Shown here one piece after another: positions 39,001 through 51,330 of a stretch of DNA of 64,000 bases. The position numbers were made by a program, and so were the translations under genes. Position 1 is the stretch's first letter, and each line of letters begins with the position of its first letter. Source of the stretch: Anas platyrhynchos (lineage: Eukaryota; Chordata; Aves; Anseriformes; Anatidae). The stretch lies in the NCBI RefSeq assembly GCF_047663525.1, contig NC_092612.1, positions 1,645,501 to 1,709,500 on the forward strand, given 5' to 3'. The notes under the pieces are model-generated. The model saw nothing but the letters and a program-made list of their open reading frames with translations. It had not been told where the DNA came from and made no database searches.

Positions 39001-40406
39001 GTTGCCAGCAGAGGGGACTGTTGCTCGCCTCAAATTGGAGCAGGGTGGGAGCTGGCTGGGAGCCGGCCGGGAGCCAGCTGGGGAGGGGACGTTGCCTTTT
39101 TTTTTTCTTTTTTTCCTTTTTTGCCCTTTTCCTCCTTGGAAAGGGGCCGGCGGGGACCCTCCCCACCGCCTCTCCGGGAGAGGAAGGGCTGGGAGAGAAA
39201 GAGCTGGCAACAAAAAGTCTCTCCCCGGATGATTTTATGATTTTATTTTATTTTATTTTTCGTTCCTTTCTTTTGTTCACAGCAAGCTCGCGCCCTCAAC
39301 TCCCTCCCCCCGAATAAATCAGCTGGGGGGAAATAAAAAGAAAGAAAAAGAAAAAAAAAAAAAAAAAGGAAAACGATCCCCACGACGCAATTCCTCGCCC
39401 CGAGGATCGGAGCAGCCCGGGGGGGGGTGGACGGCCGCGGGGCACAGCCCCAAACTTTGGGCTGCTCCAGGGGAACCTGTGGCCATCGGCAGCCCCCGTG
39501 GGGCTCCCAGCTCCACATCTGGAACCCGAAACGGGCACAGCTGGAAGTGTGGGGGGGCTGCTGGGGGGGCTGCTCTGCTCGCCTCCTTCCCCCCCCAGCA
39601 GTTTGCCCTATGTCTGTTGGGGTGGATCCGGGGTGCTGGAGCCCTGAGCTGCGCTGGGGCAGGATCGGTGCCGAAATGGTGCCGAGAGGCAACCCCAAGA
39701 GGCACTGGGGTTGCTCAGAGCATCCCCACGGGGTCATTTTCTCCTCCCCGGGGTGCCAAAATCCCCCCCAGCCCCACAGTGCTTCGCTCACCCCGTTTTT
39801 TGGAGCATCCCCATGGGGTCTTCTCCTACCCGGGGCACTAAAACCCTCCACGGCCCCATAGGGGTTTGCTCACCCCGGTTTTTGGAGCAGCACAAAAGGG
39901 TCCCTGCGGCCAAGCCCTGGGGGACAGGTGTCTGCCAGCCTCCCTTGGAAAGCCCCAAATAGCTCCGCGCTGAGCACCACGGCGGCCAGCCCAGCACCTC
40001 CAGGTGCCAGGGATGTGACGTTTTTTTTTTGGGGGGGGGCTCCCCAGCGGGATCTGAGCCAGAGGGGGGGCACCGCAAACTGTGCCGAGCTCGGTGGGGA
40101 AACTGAGGCACGGCAAAGCCCGGGCACCCCCCCTGCAGCCCCCTCCTCCTCGCCCTCCCCAGCGCGGCACTCGAGGAGTGCCGGGAGTCCTGAGGGTGCA
40201 CGGGGGGGCCGTGGAGAAGAAGGGGGGGACACATGAGGATGGTTTGGGCAGCAGCTGCGCCGGCTGCGGAAGAGTTAAAGCCGCTCCTCTGCCCGGGTCT
40301 CGGGGGCCTCCCACTCGCCCGGGGTGAGTATGAATAGCTGCTGCGCTCGCCATCGCCGGCACTGCTCCTGCCGGCGTCGTCCTCCTTGGGCTCCCCGATG
40401 CTGAGC

Positions 40407-43400
40407 ATGGAGGGCTTGGTGGGGGCCAGGCTGCTGGGCGAGGAGTCGCTGCAGATGTGGGACCTCAACAAGCGGCTGGAAGCCTACCTGGCCCGCGTCA
40501 AGTTCCTGGAGGAGGAGAACGAGGGGCTGCGCGCCCAAATCCGCGGCGCCAAGAGCGGCCCCACCGCCGAGCCCTGGAGAGCCAAGTACGAGGAGGAGCT
40601 GCGAGCCCTGCGGGCAGCGCTGGACCGAGCCTTCAGGGAGAAATGCTCGGCTGAGCTGGCCCGGGATAACCTGTACGAGGAGGTTCAGCACGTGAGGAGC
40701 AGGTGCCAGAAGGAGAAGGAGGCGCGGGATGAAGCCAAGAGGCAGCTGGCGGCCGGCAAGAAGGAGCTGGAGGAGGAGAGGAGGGCGCAGATCTGGCTGA
40801 AGGAGCGAGCGGCGCAGCTGGAGAAGGAGGTGGGAGCCCTGCTGGAGGTGCACAAGGAGGAGAAAGCGGGGCTGGACCGGGAGCTGGCCGGCTTCTCGCA
40901 GAGCCTGGAGAGCCTGCGCTGCGCCCCGGCGGCGTTCCAGCCGCTGGAGGTGGAGGATTACTCCAGGAGGCTGGCGGAGATCTGGAGAGGGGCGGTGGAG
41001 ACCTACAAGGCGGAGGTGGCGCAGCTGGAGCGCTCGCTCGGCCAGGCCAAGGAGAGCCTCTGGAAGGCGGCGGAGGACGGGCAGCAGAGCCAAATGCAGC
41101 TGCAGCACCTGGACAAGGAGCTGGCGGCGCTCCGAGCGCGCAAGGAGCTGCTGGAGGACAACCTGGCCCGGCAGTGGCAGGAGCAGCGCGGAGAAGCGGA
41201 GAAGTTCCAGGTGGGGAGACGCAGAGAAGGGCGAGGGGGAGATGGAGGGGAGAGGGAAGGAGGAGAAGACCCCCAAAATGGGGGAAGAGGGGCGGCTCGG
41301 AGCCCCCCCCGGGTGGGTTTTTGTCGCCGGCGTCCTGCCGGTGTTGGGGAGGAAAAAGTTTGTCCGGCTGCAGCACAGCTGCGAAACTCATCGAGGAAAG
41401 GGAGGCTGCGGGGGGGGGACGGGGCTGGAAATGCCAGGAATGGCCCCCAGCTGGCGGCCGGAGCTGCAGCCCCCGCGCGGGGCAGGGTCCCCTCTTTGTT
41501 CCAGGGTTGGGATGGGGAAGGGGGTGTCCGTGGCCGCCCACCCCCCCCAAGGACGCATCCTTTCCACGCCGGCATCGCCGGGTCCTGAGCCCCCCTTCCA
41601 GCCTCTCCATCCCTCCTCCAGCAGCTGCTGCCCACTCGAATTTCTGCCCGGCTCCTTTCCTCGCCTACCTCTCCCCTCTCCAAACCCCCCAGGGAAAAAA
41701 AATGACCCCCCTTGTGACCCCCTGCGGGGTGCTGGGCACCCAGGGGTGGAAACGGGGGTCACCCCTTGGGGTGCTGGGTTTGGGGACGGACCCGGGGACC
41801 CTCTCGGTGCCGTGGCTCCGGCTGCGGGCGGCTCCCGGAGCCAAATCCCAGCCTCTTCCCCCCCCCCCATCCTCCGGAAGGAGCCGGAGCAATAATTTCC
41901 CCTCATTTCCCACGGGAGCCGAGGGGTCAGGGCCGGGAGGAAGAGCGGCGATGGATGGGGGGGGGGTTGGCAAACCCCAGCCGGGGATGGAGCCCTCGGT
42001 GCCGCCGGAGCTCCCGGCCTCGTGTGGGGCGATGTGTGTTTGGGGGGGGTCCCGGTGGCGCCGTCCCCGACCCCCTGCTTGTCCCCGCAGCTGGCCATCG
42101 AGGCTCTGGAGCAGGAGAAGCAGAGCCTGCGGGCGCAGATCGCCCAGGTCCTGGAGGACAGGCAGCAGCTGATGCACCTCAAGATGTCCCTCAGCCTGGA
42201 GGTGGCCACCTACAGGTGAGCACCCTTGGGTGGGGGGGCACCCACGGGGCACCCTTGGGTGGGAGGGCACCCATAAGGCACCCTACGATCCCAGGGGGGC
42301 ACCCCGGTGTCCTCCCAACCTTGGCCGGACAGCGGGGACGGGACCTTTGCCCCCCCTTTGGGACCCCCAGCCCCAATCCCAGCCCCTCCAGATGGCCCCA
42401 GACAAAGGGAGGCTGCGAGGGGCTGGGGAGGGGGGGGGGGGGGGCAATTAGCATGACAATAGGGGCTGTCCCCAGCCCTGGGGCCTCCCCGCCAGAGCTG
42501 ATGTCACCCGGGGGCTTGGAGGGGATGGGAGGGGGGCCCAGGAGGGGCGAGGGGAGACCCAGGAGGTGGGGGCACCCTTGGGGTCCCCCCCGTGCCCGAA
42601 CCGAGCTGGGCGCACGCAGCGAGGTTGCCAACGGGGTTGGCATGAGCAAACCCCCCCCCTGGCTACTTCGTGCCTCAGTTTCCCCCCATTCAGCCTGCTG
42701 GGGGGGTGCAGGGAGACCCCGGGGTGATGGGGGCTGTGGGTGCAAACCCCCCCCCCAAATTGGGTGTCCCCCCCACCCACCCTGGCACTTCATCTCCTCG
42801 CAGGACGCTGCTGGAAGCGGAGAGCACCCGGCTGCAGATGGCCCCCCCGGAGTTCAAGCTGGCCAACGGCTTGCGAGGTAAAAGGGGGGGGTTCCGAGGT
42901 TCCAAGGCTGAGGGGGGGGCACCAGCACTGTCCTGGCAGCGCCGCTCCCCCCCCCCACAAGCAGGGAGGTGTGATGGTGGGGTGCTGGCACCATGCCCCC
43001 CCTCCCAGCACCTCGGAGCAGATAAGGGCTTATCTCTCTTTGTGATTCCATTAAATTCCTGCACGGGGGGGGCCCAAGCACAGGACCCCGGGCTCAGCAG
43101 CAGGCTGAGAATTTTTTTTTTTTCCATAAAAAAAATATAAAAAAGCAGACCCCCCGCCCCCCCCACCATCCCATTTGGTGCCCCAGCGGCGCGACCCCGC
43201 TGCGCTCCCCACCCGGCCCCCCCCCCGGCGGCTCTCCGGGGAGGAATTTCCCACTTTCTGGGGAGGAATTTCCCACTTTCCGTGGCGGGGCTGTTTTAAA
43301 AATAGGCTCGGGGTCACCGGGAGGGGAGAGAGGAGCCGCTGGGATGAAATTCCCCCAGCCAAACACCCAGCGTGCCCCCCAGACCCCCCCCCTCCCCTTC

Positions 43401-44210
43401 ACCCGGTGCCTCCCCACGGTGTTTCGGGTGCTGCTGTGCCCCGTTGGGGTCCCATTGGGGCTGAGCCGTTTTTTTGGGGCTGTGCCCCCCCCTCCACCGC
43501 GCTCCCCCCTGGCTCTTCGCAGATGTCAAGCTGGAGGCGAGCAGCAGCAAGCACCGCGCCGGCCTCACCACCTTCCCGTGGCCGGAGGGGACAGCGCAGC
43601 CCCCCCGGGCCCTGGGGGACACCCAAAAGGCTCCGACCCCCAAAACCAAGAGTCCCGGCGTGAGGGAATCCCAAAAAATCACCTCGGCCCTACAGGCACC
43701 GATCTCTAAGGAGCTGGCTACCCCTACCCACGCCGCCCCGCTGCTCTCCCCGGGGAGCCTGGGCGCAGAGGGTCCCACCCATCCGGGGGGGGACACAGGG
43801 GAAAGGAGCCCGGAGGAGCCCCCCGAAGGTCCCGAGGAGCCCCCCGGGACGCCCCCTGCCCGGGACCAGCTGTACCCCGAGCAGCTGGTGAGCCACGTGC
43901 TGCAGGATGCGCTCAGGGAGGTGCGGGACGATGATGCCCAACCCAAAGAGGAGCCCGCGCTCGGCGCCCCCCGGTCCAGCCCCTCTCCGCCTGTGGAGGT
44001 TTGTGAGGAAGGGGGAGAAGAGGCCCCGAGAGCTGGGGATGGGGGCCCCGAAATGGAGGAGGAGGAGGAGGAGGAGGAGGAGGAGGAAGGAGATGAAGGA
44101 GCCGTCCCCGAGGAGCTGGGGGGGGAGCGCAGCGCTCGGCACCACGGCACCGCTCCCGCTGCGCCCGCGTCCCCCAGCGACACGGAGAGCCAGGAGGAGC
44201 CGGGACCCTG

Positions 44211-44243
<33 letters not shown>

Positions 44244-46941
44244 GGAAGGAAGCAAGGAGGAGGAGAGAGAGAGCCCACCGAGCACGGGGCAGAGCGGGGG
44301 GCCGCGGGGGGCACCCCGGGAAGGGGACGTGAGCGGTGCCATCCGGGCAGGGAGCGGCCAGGAGGAGCCGGAGCCGGGGGAGGACGACGTGGAGGCCACC
44401 AGCACCGAGGCTCTGCACCTCTCGGAGGACGAGGAGCCGAGGGGAGCCTGGAGCCCCCCCAGGGAGGACGAGGAGCTCCCGGGGCAAGAGGTGGAGAGGA
44501 GAGAGGAGGAGACCCCCCAGGGGGGCATCGAAGCCGCTCGCGCGCTGACGCTGGGAAGCCGCCCGGGTCTCCCCTCCGAAAGCAGCCTGGAGGAGGAGGA
44601 GTTGGTGGGGGGAGAGCAGGAGGAGTTGGGGCAGGGGGAGATGCCCCCCGGGGGGGCGGCTGCAGGAGGGGAGAGGGAGCAGGAGACGTGCCCAGAGCTG
44701 GAGCCCCCCGGCACAGAGGAGGTCGGGATGGTGGAAGAAGACTCGGCGGGGGCTGAAGGAGGGGAGACGGCAAACGGAGCAGGGGATGGTGAGGAAGAAG
44801 AGGGAGAGGAAGGAGAGGAGGCGACGGGGGGAGAGGATCCCCGGGCAGGAGAGGCCTGGGGGGGCGAGGAGCTGAGGCAGGAGAGCGGCGGCTCCGAGGA
44901 GCTGCGGGAGGACGGGCAGGAGCAGGACACGGAGCTGCAGCCCGGAGAGGACGCCTGGGGCAGGGGGGACGAGGACAACGGCCGAGAGCAGCGAGCAGAG
45001 GACTGGGAAGGGGCCAAGGAGGGGACAGGAGGGGACACCGGCGTCACACCCCGAGAGCCAGCTCGGGTGGATGACGAACTGCCCAGCATGGGGGCACCGG
45101 GAAGCCAGGAGGGAGCCGCGGAGATGAAGGAGGCGCAGGAGGAGGAGGAGGAGGAGGAGGAGGAGGAAGCTGCCGGGAGCCAGGTGCTGAGCCAGCTGCA
45201 GGCACCAACGCCAGGAGAAGAGGAGCAGGAGGCTGAGACGACCCCGGGGCTGGAGGAGACCGAGGAGGGGGGCACCACGGAGGCACCCGGGGACCCCCAG
45301 GATCCATCCGAGGCGCTGGAGGAGGTTTGGGGGGCACAGGGAGGCAGAGGAGAGCTCGGCTCAGAGCCAACGGAGCTGGAGAACGGCAGCAGAGACCCTG
45401 AAGCACCTCAGCAGGAGCCAGGCAGCGGCGTGGGGGGCGCCGAGCCCGTGGAAGAGGATGCTCAGGATTTGGGGACGGGTGGGATTGAGCTGGAGGACAC
45501 CCTGCCCGACAGCACCCCGCCGAGCGCGTCCCAAGGGGGGAGGATGGCTGCGGCCAGCCCAAAAACCCCGGAGGGCGAGGAGGCCACGGAGACAGCACCC
45601 GGAGCCGAAATGGAGCTGGGGGATGAGGAGCAGCTGGGAGAGAGCCACGAGGAAACGGCCGCCTCGGTGCCGGAGAGCCGCCAAGAGGAGCCGGAGCCGG
45701 AGCTGGCTCCTACGAGGGAGTGCGCCGAGGAAGAGGAGGGGTATTTCATGGTGTCTGCTCCCAGCCACGAGGCGTCCAGCTCGGAGGAGGCTGAGGTCTC
45801 GGAGGACTTTGAAGAAATTCAAGTTGAAGCCGCCCAGGATGGTCTCAAAGCTCCCGGAGACGCCTCTCCGGAGCCAGAGGCCGAGGAGCGCTCGGAGGCT
45901 TTTGGGGGCGAAGAGGAAGCTGCGGAGATGCCCCCAGAAGAACAGGAGGTGCCGAAGGATGAAGAGGAGGATGAGGATGAGGATGATGCTGGGGGCTTTG
46001 CTGCCGAGCTGGAGGAAGGCTCGGCCGTGCTGGGGGCACAGCCCAGCCCCCCGGTGACCGAGGGGGCGTCTGGGGGGCGCGCCGATGACGACGCACCCCA
46101 GGGTGACGAGGGACAGGGCTCCAGCGCCGAGCCAGAGGAGGAGCTGGATGGCACGGGCGAGCAGGAGCCAGGGGCCAGCGGAGATGCCCTGGGGCCGCAA
46201 GGACCAGCGGAGACCCCCCCAGGGCCGCAGGGACCAGCAGAGACCCCCCCGGGGCAGGAGGACGAGCGCATCCCCCCGGAGGAGCCCCAGCCACCGGCGG
46301 CTCCGGTGTCTCCACCACCCGAAAAAGCACCCGAGGAGGAGCTGCCCCCGGAGGAGGACACCCAGGATGGGGACAGCCCCCCAGGCAAGGAGCCCCCCCA
46401 CCCCGAGCCACCTTCCCCAGGCTCCCCGTTGGAGCAGGGGGGGTTGGAGGAGGCCGAGGGCAGCCCCGAGGCCCCCGCGCAGCTGCCGGCGGACGTCCTG
46501 CAGGACTCGGATATCCTGGAGCTGGTGGAGCAAGCCCTGGAGCTCAACCAGGAGCTGGTGCTGGGGGCCAGGCTGGCAGCGAGCGAGCAGGGGGTTGGGG
46601 GCGGCTCCGAGCCCCCCCAGGAGGATGAGGGGGGGTCCTCGTCCAGCGAGGAGCAGCCCACGGTGCAGGAGGCGCCGGCGGAGCCGTGCCGTGCCGAGGG
46701 CGCCGAGCTCAACGGGCTGCACCGCCAGGCCAGCCTGGAGGACCTGCCTGAATTCACCGAGGAGGGGCTCAACGGCGTGGCCCCCCCGGGCCAAAATAAC
46801 TCCTCCAAGCCCGCTGACGCCCCCCAAAGCCTCCCCCTGCCCGGCAAACACGGTGGAGCCGACGCCGTCCCCGCGCTGTCCCCCCCCGGGGACCAGGTCC
46901 CGCGCCTGGAGCCGGAGCCTTGGGCTTCGGGGGATGAGTGA
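40407..46941 (+). CDS. NES: Nestin, class VI intermediate filament (4 exons, 1473 aa)
   Basis: Nestin co-assembles with vimentin-type filaments in neural and muscle progenitors. Exons: 40407-41210, 42091-42215, 42804-42877, 43523-46941. The 3.4-kb last exon is typical of nestin. There is almost no head domain. The rod opens EESLQMWDLNKRLEAYLARV and closes in exon 2-3 with MHLKMSLSLEVATYRTLLEA, the rod-end signature. The tail is highly acidic, with Glu runs near 44056-44090, 44215-44250 and 45135-45170. LPDSTP near residue 995 and SEDFEEIQ near 1100 match segments recalled from human nestin, and DILELVEQALELNQELVLG near 1330 looks like an amphipathic helix. An in-frame ATG at 40398 (MLS-) is an alternative start; 40407 gives the nestin-like MEG. 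Human nestin is about 1621 aa. Avian nestin has been called transitin. Confidence 0.95.
42445..42463 (+). promoter_or_regulatory. NES: Abutting POU and SOX motifs in NES intron 2
   Basis: CAATTAGCATGACAATAGG contains a POU-type ATTAGCAT (42447-42454) one base from a SOX-type ACAATAG (42456-42462). It is the only such AT-rich patch in an otherwise G/C-run intron. The mammalian nestin neural enhancer lies in the same intron and works through neighbouring SOX and POU sites, so this is probably its core. Confidence 0.65.
43235..43278 (+). repeat. 22-bp tandem duplication with two NF-kB-type sites, NES intron 3
   Basis: Two copies of GGGGAGGAATTTCCCACTTT lie 22 bases apart. Each includes GGAATTTCCC (43243-43252 and 43265-43274), whose complement GGGAAATTCC fits the kB consensus GGGRNWYYCC. 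They lie about 250 bases before NES exon 4. Confidence 0.7.
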
Positions 46942-47368
46942 GGGTGGCGGGGTGTCCCCCCCCCCAATATCAACCCCGCTCCCTCTCGACAATCGGACGC
47001 CTCCCGTAGCCCCCCCCCCACGTAGCACGCCCGTTCCCTCGTGGTTTTTAACCCTTTTCGTGTGGATTTTGCCTCTTTTTTTGGATGCCCGGCACAAGGG
47101 CGCGTCCCGGGAGCGGGGTCACCCCGTGCGCCCCCAGACCCCACAGCCCCTTTATTTTGTGCCCCCCCCACACCCCCCAGGTGCGCTCTCCACCGCAGTA
47201 TTTAATTTAAACCCTCTCATCTCCCCCTTCCTGGCCCGGGGGGGGGGCACAGTGGGGTTTGGGGACTGTCACCTCTGGGCGAGGGCACCCAAGGGTGCCC
47301 GTCCCCAAGCCGCCCACGCTCACGGCGCTGCCCCACGGCGGACGCATTCGCTGCCTCGACACGAATTT

Positions 47369-47374
47369 AATAAA
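47369..47374 (+). terminator. NES: NES poly(A) signal (AATAAA)
   Basis: AATAAA in GAATTTAATAAAGCC lies 428 bases after the NES stop codon, in the first AT-rich patch downstream. Confidence 0.8.
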
Positions 47375-47751
47375 GCCTCGGCCCCCCCGGCCCCCCCCTC
47401 CCACCTGCTGCCTCCCTCATTCCTTCAGGGGGGGGTGGGAGCGCGACGGGAGCCCCCACGGCTTCGGGACCGGGCTGGGGGTGCGGGGAGGGCGCAGCGG
47501 GGGCTGTAAGGAGAAGCTGAATCCCCCCCCCGCCCCGAGCCTTATGGGGGTGTTGGAGCTGGCACAGGGCGGGGGGGGGGGACGGGATGCCAGCCCCCCC
47601 CCCTGACCCCGTGCCAGCACACTCAGCGATGAGACAGCAGAAAAGTGGCTGCGAGCCCTGCCCGGCCCGGGCACGGTGCCCGCGGGGCCGCCCTGCCCCG
47701 GAGCTACCCGGGACCCGAAGCTTCCTGACCCCGAGCACGGAGACCACAAAC

Positions 47752-48530
47752 GGCCCGGCCCCAAAGATTCCGATCCCGAGAATCACGGCCCCAAAAAATA
47801 TCCCGATACTGAATATCCCGATCCGGAGCGTTCCGAGCCCAAGCATCCCAACCCCGAGCATCCAGACCCTGAGCATCCCAACCCCCAGAATCCCAACCCT
47901 AAGCACCCTGACCCCAAGAATCCTGACCCCAAATATCCCAACCCTGAGAATCCTGACCCCAAGCACCCCAACCCCAAGCATCCTGACCCCGAGAATCGCA
48001 ACCCCAAGAATCCCAACGCTGAGCATCTTGACCCTGAGCATCCCAACCCCAAGCACCCCAACCCCAAGCACCACGACCCCAAGCATCCCAACCCTGAGCA
48101 CCCCAACCCTGAGAATCCCAACCCTGAGAATTCTGACCCCAAACATCCCAACCCTGAGAGTCTTGACTCCAAGAACCCCAACCCCAAGAATCTTGACCCC
48201 AAGCACCCCAACCCCAAACATCCCAACCCTGAGCATCCAGACCCCAAGAATCCTGACCCCAAGCATCCCAACCCCAAGCATCCAGACCCCGAGAATCCCA
48301 ACCCTGAATATCTTGACCCTGAGCACCCCAACCCCAAGCACCCCAACCCCAAGGACCCCAACCCCAAGCACCATGACCCCAAACACCCCAAACCTGAGCC
48401 CCCCAACCCTGAGAATCCCAACCCTGAGAATTCTGACCCCAAACACCCCAACCCCGAGCACCCTGACCCCAAGCACCCCAACCACCATGACCCCGAGCAC
48501 CCCAACCCCAATCACCCCAACCCCTTCCCA
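47752..48530. repeat. 780-bp tandem array of 6/12/18-bp units
   Basis: The array is made of hexamer blocks such as CCCAAG, CATCCC, AACCCC and GAGCAT, with ACCCTGA variants. Its period is a multiple of three with no stops, so it stays open in one plus frame (reading P-N-P-K-H-P-D-P-E) and in minus frames. It lies just past NES and has no splice or start context. It is a satellite-like repeat rather than a gene. Confidence 0.9.
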
Positions 48531-50599
48531 CCCCTTTACGAGGCCCCCCCCCACGGGGTGCGGGTGCCCCTCAACCACCCCATTGTGCGCCGGGCCCCGC
48601 GGGCGCCTTTCTGCCGGCACGGCGGGGGCGCCCAGCACCCACGGGTGCCCCCAGCACCGCAGCTCGGCCGCCGCTCGCCCACGTCCCGGATTTGGCCCAG
48701 CCGTGCCCTTGGCACCAGGGGGGGGGGCGCAGGGCGGGGGGGGGGGCTGATAAGGGCACTCGGTTTCTCTGATAAGGGCTCTCCGATAAGGCCCCTCCAA
48801 TTTTCAGCCTTGGCCCCGCGAAGCCCCCCCCCCCGGCCCCCTCCCCTGCCCGCAGGCGACGCCTTCCTTTTAAGGCCAAACTCGAGCGGATCCCATAACT
48901 CCCCCCCCCCCAAAAAAAATAAAAAAATAAAAAAATTAAAAAAAATCCCCGCTGATTACTTTAATCAGGCGCCGAGCCTGCGTTCAATCAGCCCCTGGCC
49001 CCCATCCGGCCCCGCAGGGGGGGCCTGGGCAGCGTCAGCCGGCGGCAGCTCTGGGTGTCCCCCCCCCAAAAAAAAAAAAAAGCGGGGTCGTGGCCGTGGG
49101 GGCGCAGAGGGATGGGGCCTGGGGGGGGGTCTGGGGGCCTCGCCGAGGGGCTGGGAGCCGAGCGAGGCGGGGGGCGGCGGGGGGCGCATTCCTCCCGAAA
49201 TGAAGCCGCATTCCTGGCGGGCCTGGGGGGGCTGCCAGAGAGACGAGGGGGGACAGATGGCGGGGGGGGGGCAGCCCCCAGCAGGAGGAGGAGGAGGAGG
49301 AGGGGGAGGAAGAAGCGAGGGCTGGGGGGCGGCGGTGAGGGGGGGGGACACGGCCATGGGGCGCTCGGCGAGGGGCTCCGGCGATGCACAAAATCCTAAA
49401 TCGGGCGTCCCCAAACGGGACGAGAGTGCCCCCCCCCTTCCTACACTCCTAACCCCATCCACAGCCCCCCCCCCAACCCCTCCAACCCCCCCCAGCTCCC
49501 CAAACCCCCCCCAGCTCCCCCAACCCCCCCCCAGCACCCCCAGCCCCCCCCCAATGCCGGGGTCCCCCCCCCGTGCCCATCAGAGCGCACCGGGGCGCAC
49601 CGAAAGCCACCGACCCAATTTGGGCCCCCCCCCCCACACACCCCATTTATTAAACCCAACCAGAGGCAATTTCATTTTGGGGGGGGGGCTTTCGGGGTGC
49701 TGGATGTGCCCCCCCCCGGAGCTGCTCACGCCCCCCCCCCCCCTCTACACCCCGAGGTGCTGGTGCACGGTGCGGGCACGGCTCGCGGTGCGGTGCCGGC
49801 CAAGTGGGAGCGCTAAAAAAAATGCTGCCCCCCCCCCCCAAAAAAAATAAAAAAAAATTAAAAATTAAAAAAAAAGCTGCCCCCCCCCCCAATCCTTGAG
49901 GCCTGGCCCCCCGCCAGACAATGCCGGGTTTTGTTTCCTCGCAGCCCGGGGATTTCAATGGAGCCCACACAAAAACCTCCCCGAAGCTTGGAGGGGGGGG
50001 GGGGGGGGGAAACAAAAGGAAATGGGGCGGGGGGGGGGGGCACAGAATTGGGATGACCTCAGCGATGACTTCACCCGGCTCGCGGATCCCAAAAAAATCA
50101 CGGAAACCTTATAAGGGAAGGACTAAAAATACTAATCCCCCCCCCCCAATACCAAGGGGTGCAGGCGGCCCCCGCCCCCCCCCTCCCCAAAATAAGGGAT
50201 GCTCGGAGCGGGCAAGCCTGATATAGGGGATATAGGGGAGGGGGGGGCACGGCGACCCCATAAAAAGTCCTGATCCCAAAAGGGGTGTGCAGCAGGTGCC
50301 CCCCCACACCCAAAAATTGCCACCCGTGGCGGCACGGCCCCATCCATCCCCCCCCCGAGCCCCCCGGGGACGTGCCATGGGGTCCGGCCCCGCCACCCTA
50401 TAACGGGTCCATCACTGGGGTCGTGCCCCCCCCCCGCCCCCAAAATAGGTCCCGGTGGTTATAATAAGCTCGGTCCCGTTTTTGGGGGGGTCGCCCAGCT
50501 GCTGGGTTGCCCCCCCCCAACAGCTGCGGGATGCCGGAGGCCAAACCCCACGGCTGGAATGCGCGGCTGGGGCCGTCCGTCAGTAGGGTGGGGGTCCCA

Positions 50600-51330
50600 A
50601 ATCTGGGGAGAGGAGACCCCAAATACGGGCAGGTGAGACCCCAAATCCAGGGAGATGAGACCCCAGAGCAAGGGAAATGAGATCCCAAATATGGGGAGAG
50701 GAAACCCCAAAAGAGGGGAGATGAGACCCCAAATCTGGGGAGATGAGACCCCAAATATGGGCAAATGAGACCCCAAATCCAGAGCAATGAGACCCCAGAG
50801 CAGGGGAGATGAGACCCCAAAACAGGGGAGATTAAACCCCAAACCCGGGGAGATGAGACCCCAAATCCGGAGCAATGAGACCCCAGAGCAAGGGAAATGA
50901 GACCCCAAACCCACAGAGATGAGACCCCAATTCTGGGGAGATGAGACCCCAAATACAGGAAGAGGAAACCCCAAAAGCAGGGAGATGAGACCCCAAATCT
51001 GGGGAAATGAGACCCCAAACCCAGGGCAATGAGACCCCAAATCTGGGGAGATGAAACCCCAAATACAGGGAGGAAACCCCAAACCCAGGGAGATGGGACC
51101 CCAAAACAGGGGAGATGAGACCCCAACAGAAGGGAGAAGAGATCCCAAAAGGGGGGAGACCCCAAACCTAGAGCAATTTGGGGTGATGAGACCCCAAACC
51201 CAGGTCTCTGAGACCCTAAACCCATGGCGATGAGAACGCCAAATCTGGGGCGATGAAACCCCAAAACAGGGGCAATGAAACCCCAAATCTGGGGTGATGA
51301 GACCCCAACCCCAGAGCGATGTAAGCCCCG
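50600..51330. repeat. Minisatellite A, unit about 22 bp (GATGAGACCCCAAATCTGGG)
   Basis: About 33 imperfect copies of a roughly 22-base unit. Variants differ mainly in the AATCTGGGG segment (AATACAGGG, AACAGGGG, AAACCCAGG). The reverse complement resembles the neighbouring array B. Confidence 0.95.

Larger units (their letters stand above)
32823..40406. other. Divergent BCAN/NES intergenic region
   Basis: About 7.6 kb separates the two start codons. It must contain both promoters and any non-coding first exons, none of which I could fix. Holdings: a GTGTGCACG-rich alternating purine-pyrimidine stretch at 33130-33260; A-rich tract at 36155-36217; short minisatellites at 37770-37832 and 38956-39000; CTC microsatellite at 38307-38340; poly-A/T-rich stretches at 36940-37030 and 39090-39370; and an AT-rich motif island at 37640-37710. 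Long open frames on both strands lack splice support. Confidence 0.6.

Noticed and set aside
43314-45278. 654-codon minus-strand Ser-rich open frame
   Set aside because: Antisense shadow of the Glu-rich nestin exon: GAG/GAA codons read as CTC/TTC or TCC on the other strand.
45361-47097. 578-codon minus-strand open frame
   Set aside because: Second antisense shadow of nestin exon 4; Leu/Arg-rich low complexity with no independent signal.
47676-49850. 724-codon plus-strand open frame
   Set aside because: Its N-terminal third is the hexamer array and the rest crosses C-runs and A-runs. There is no start context, domain or splice support.
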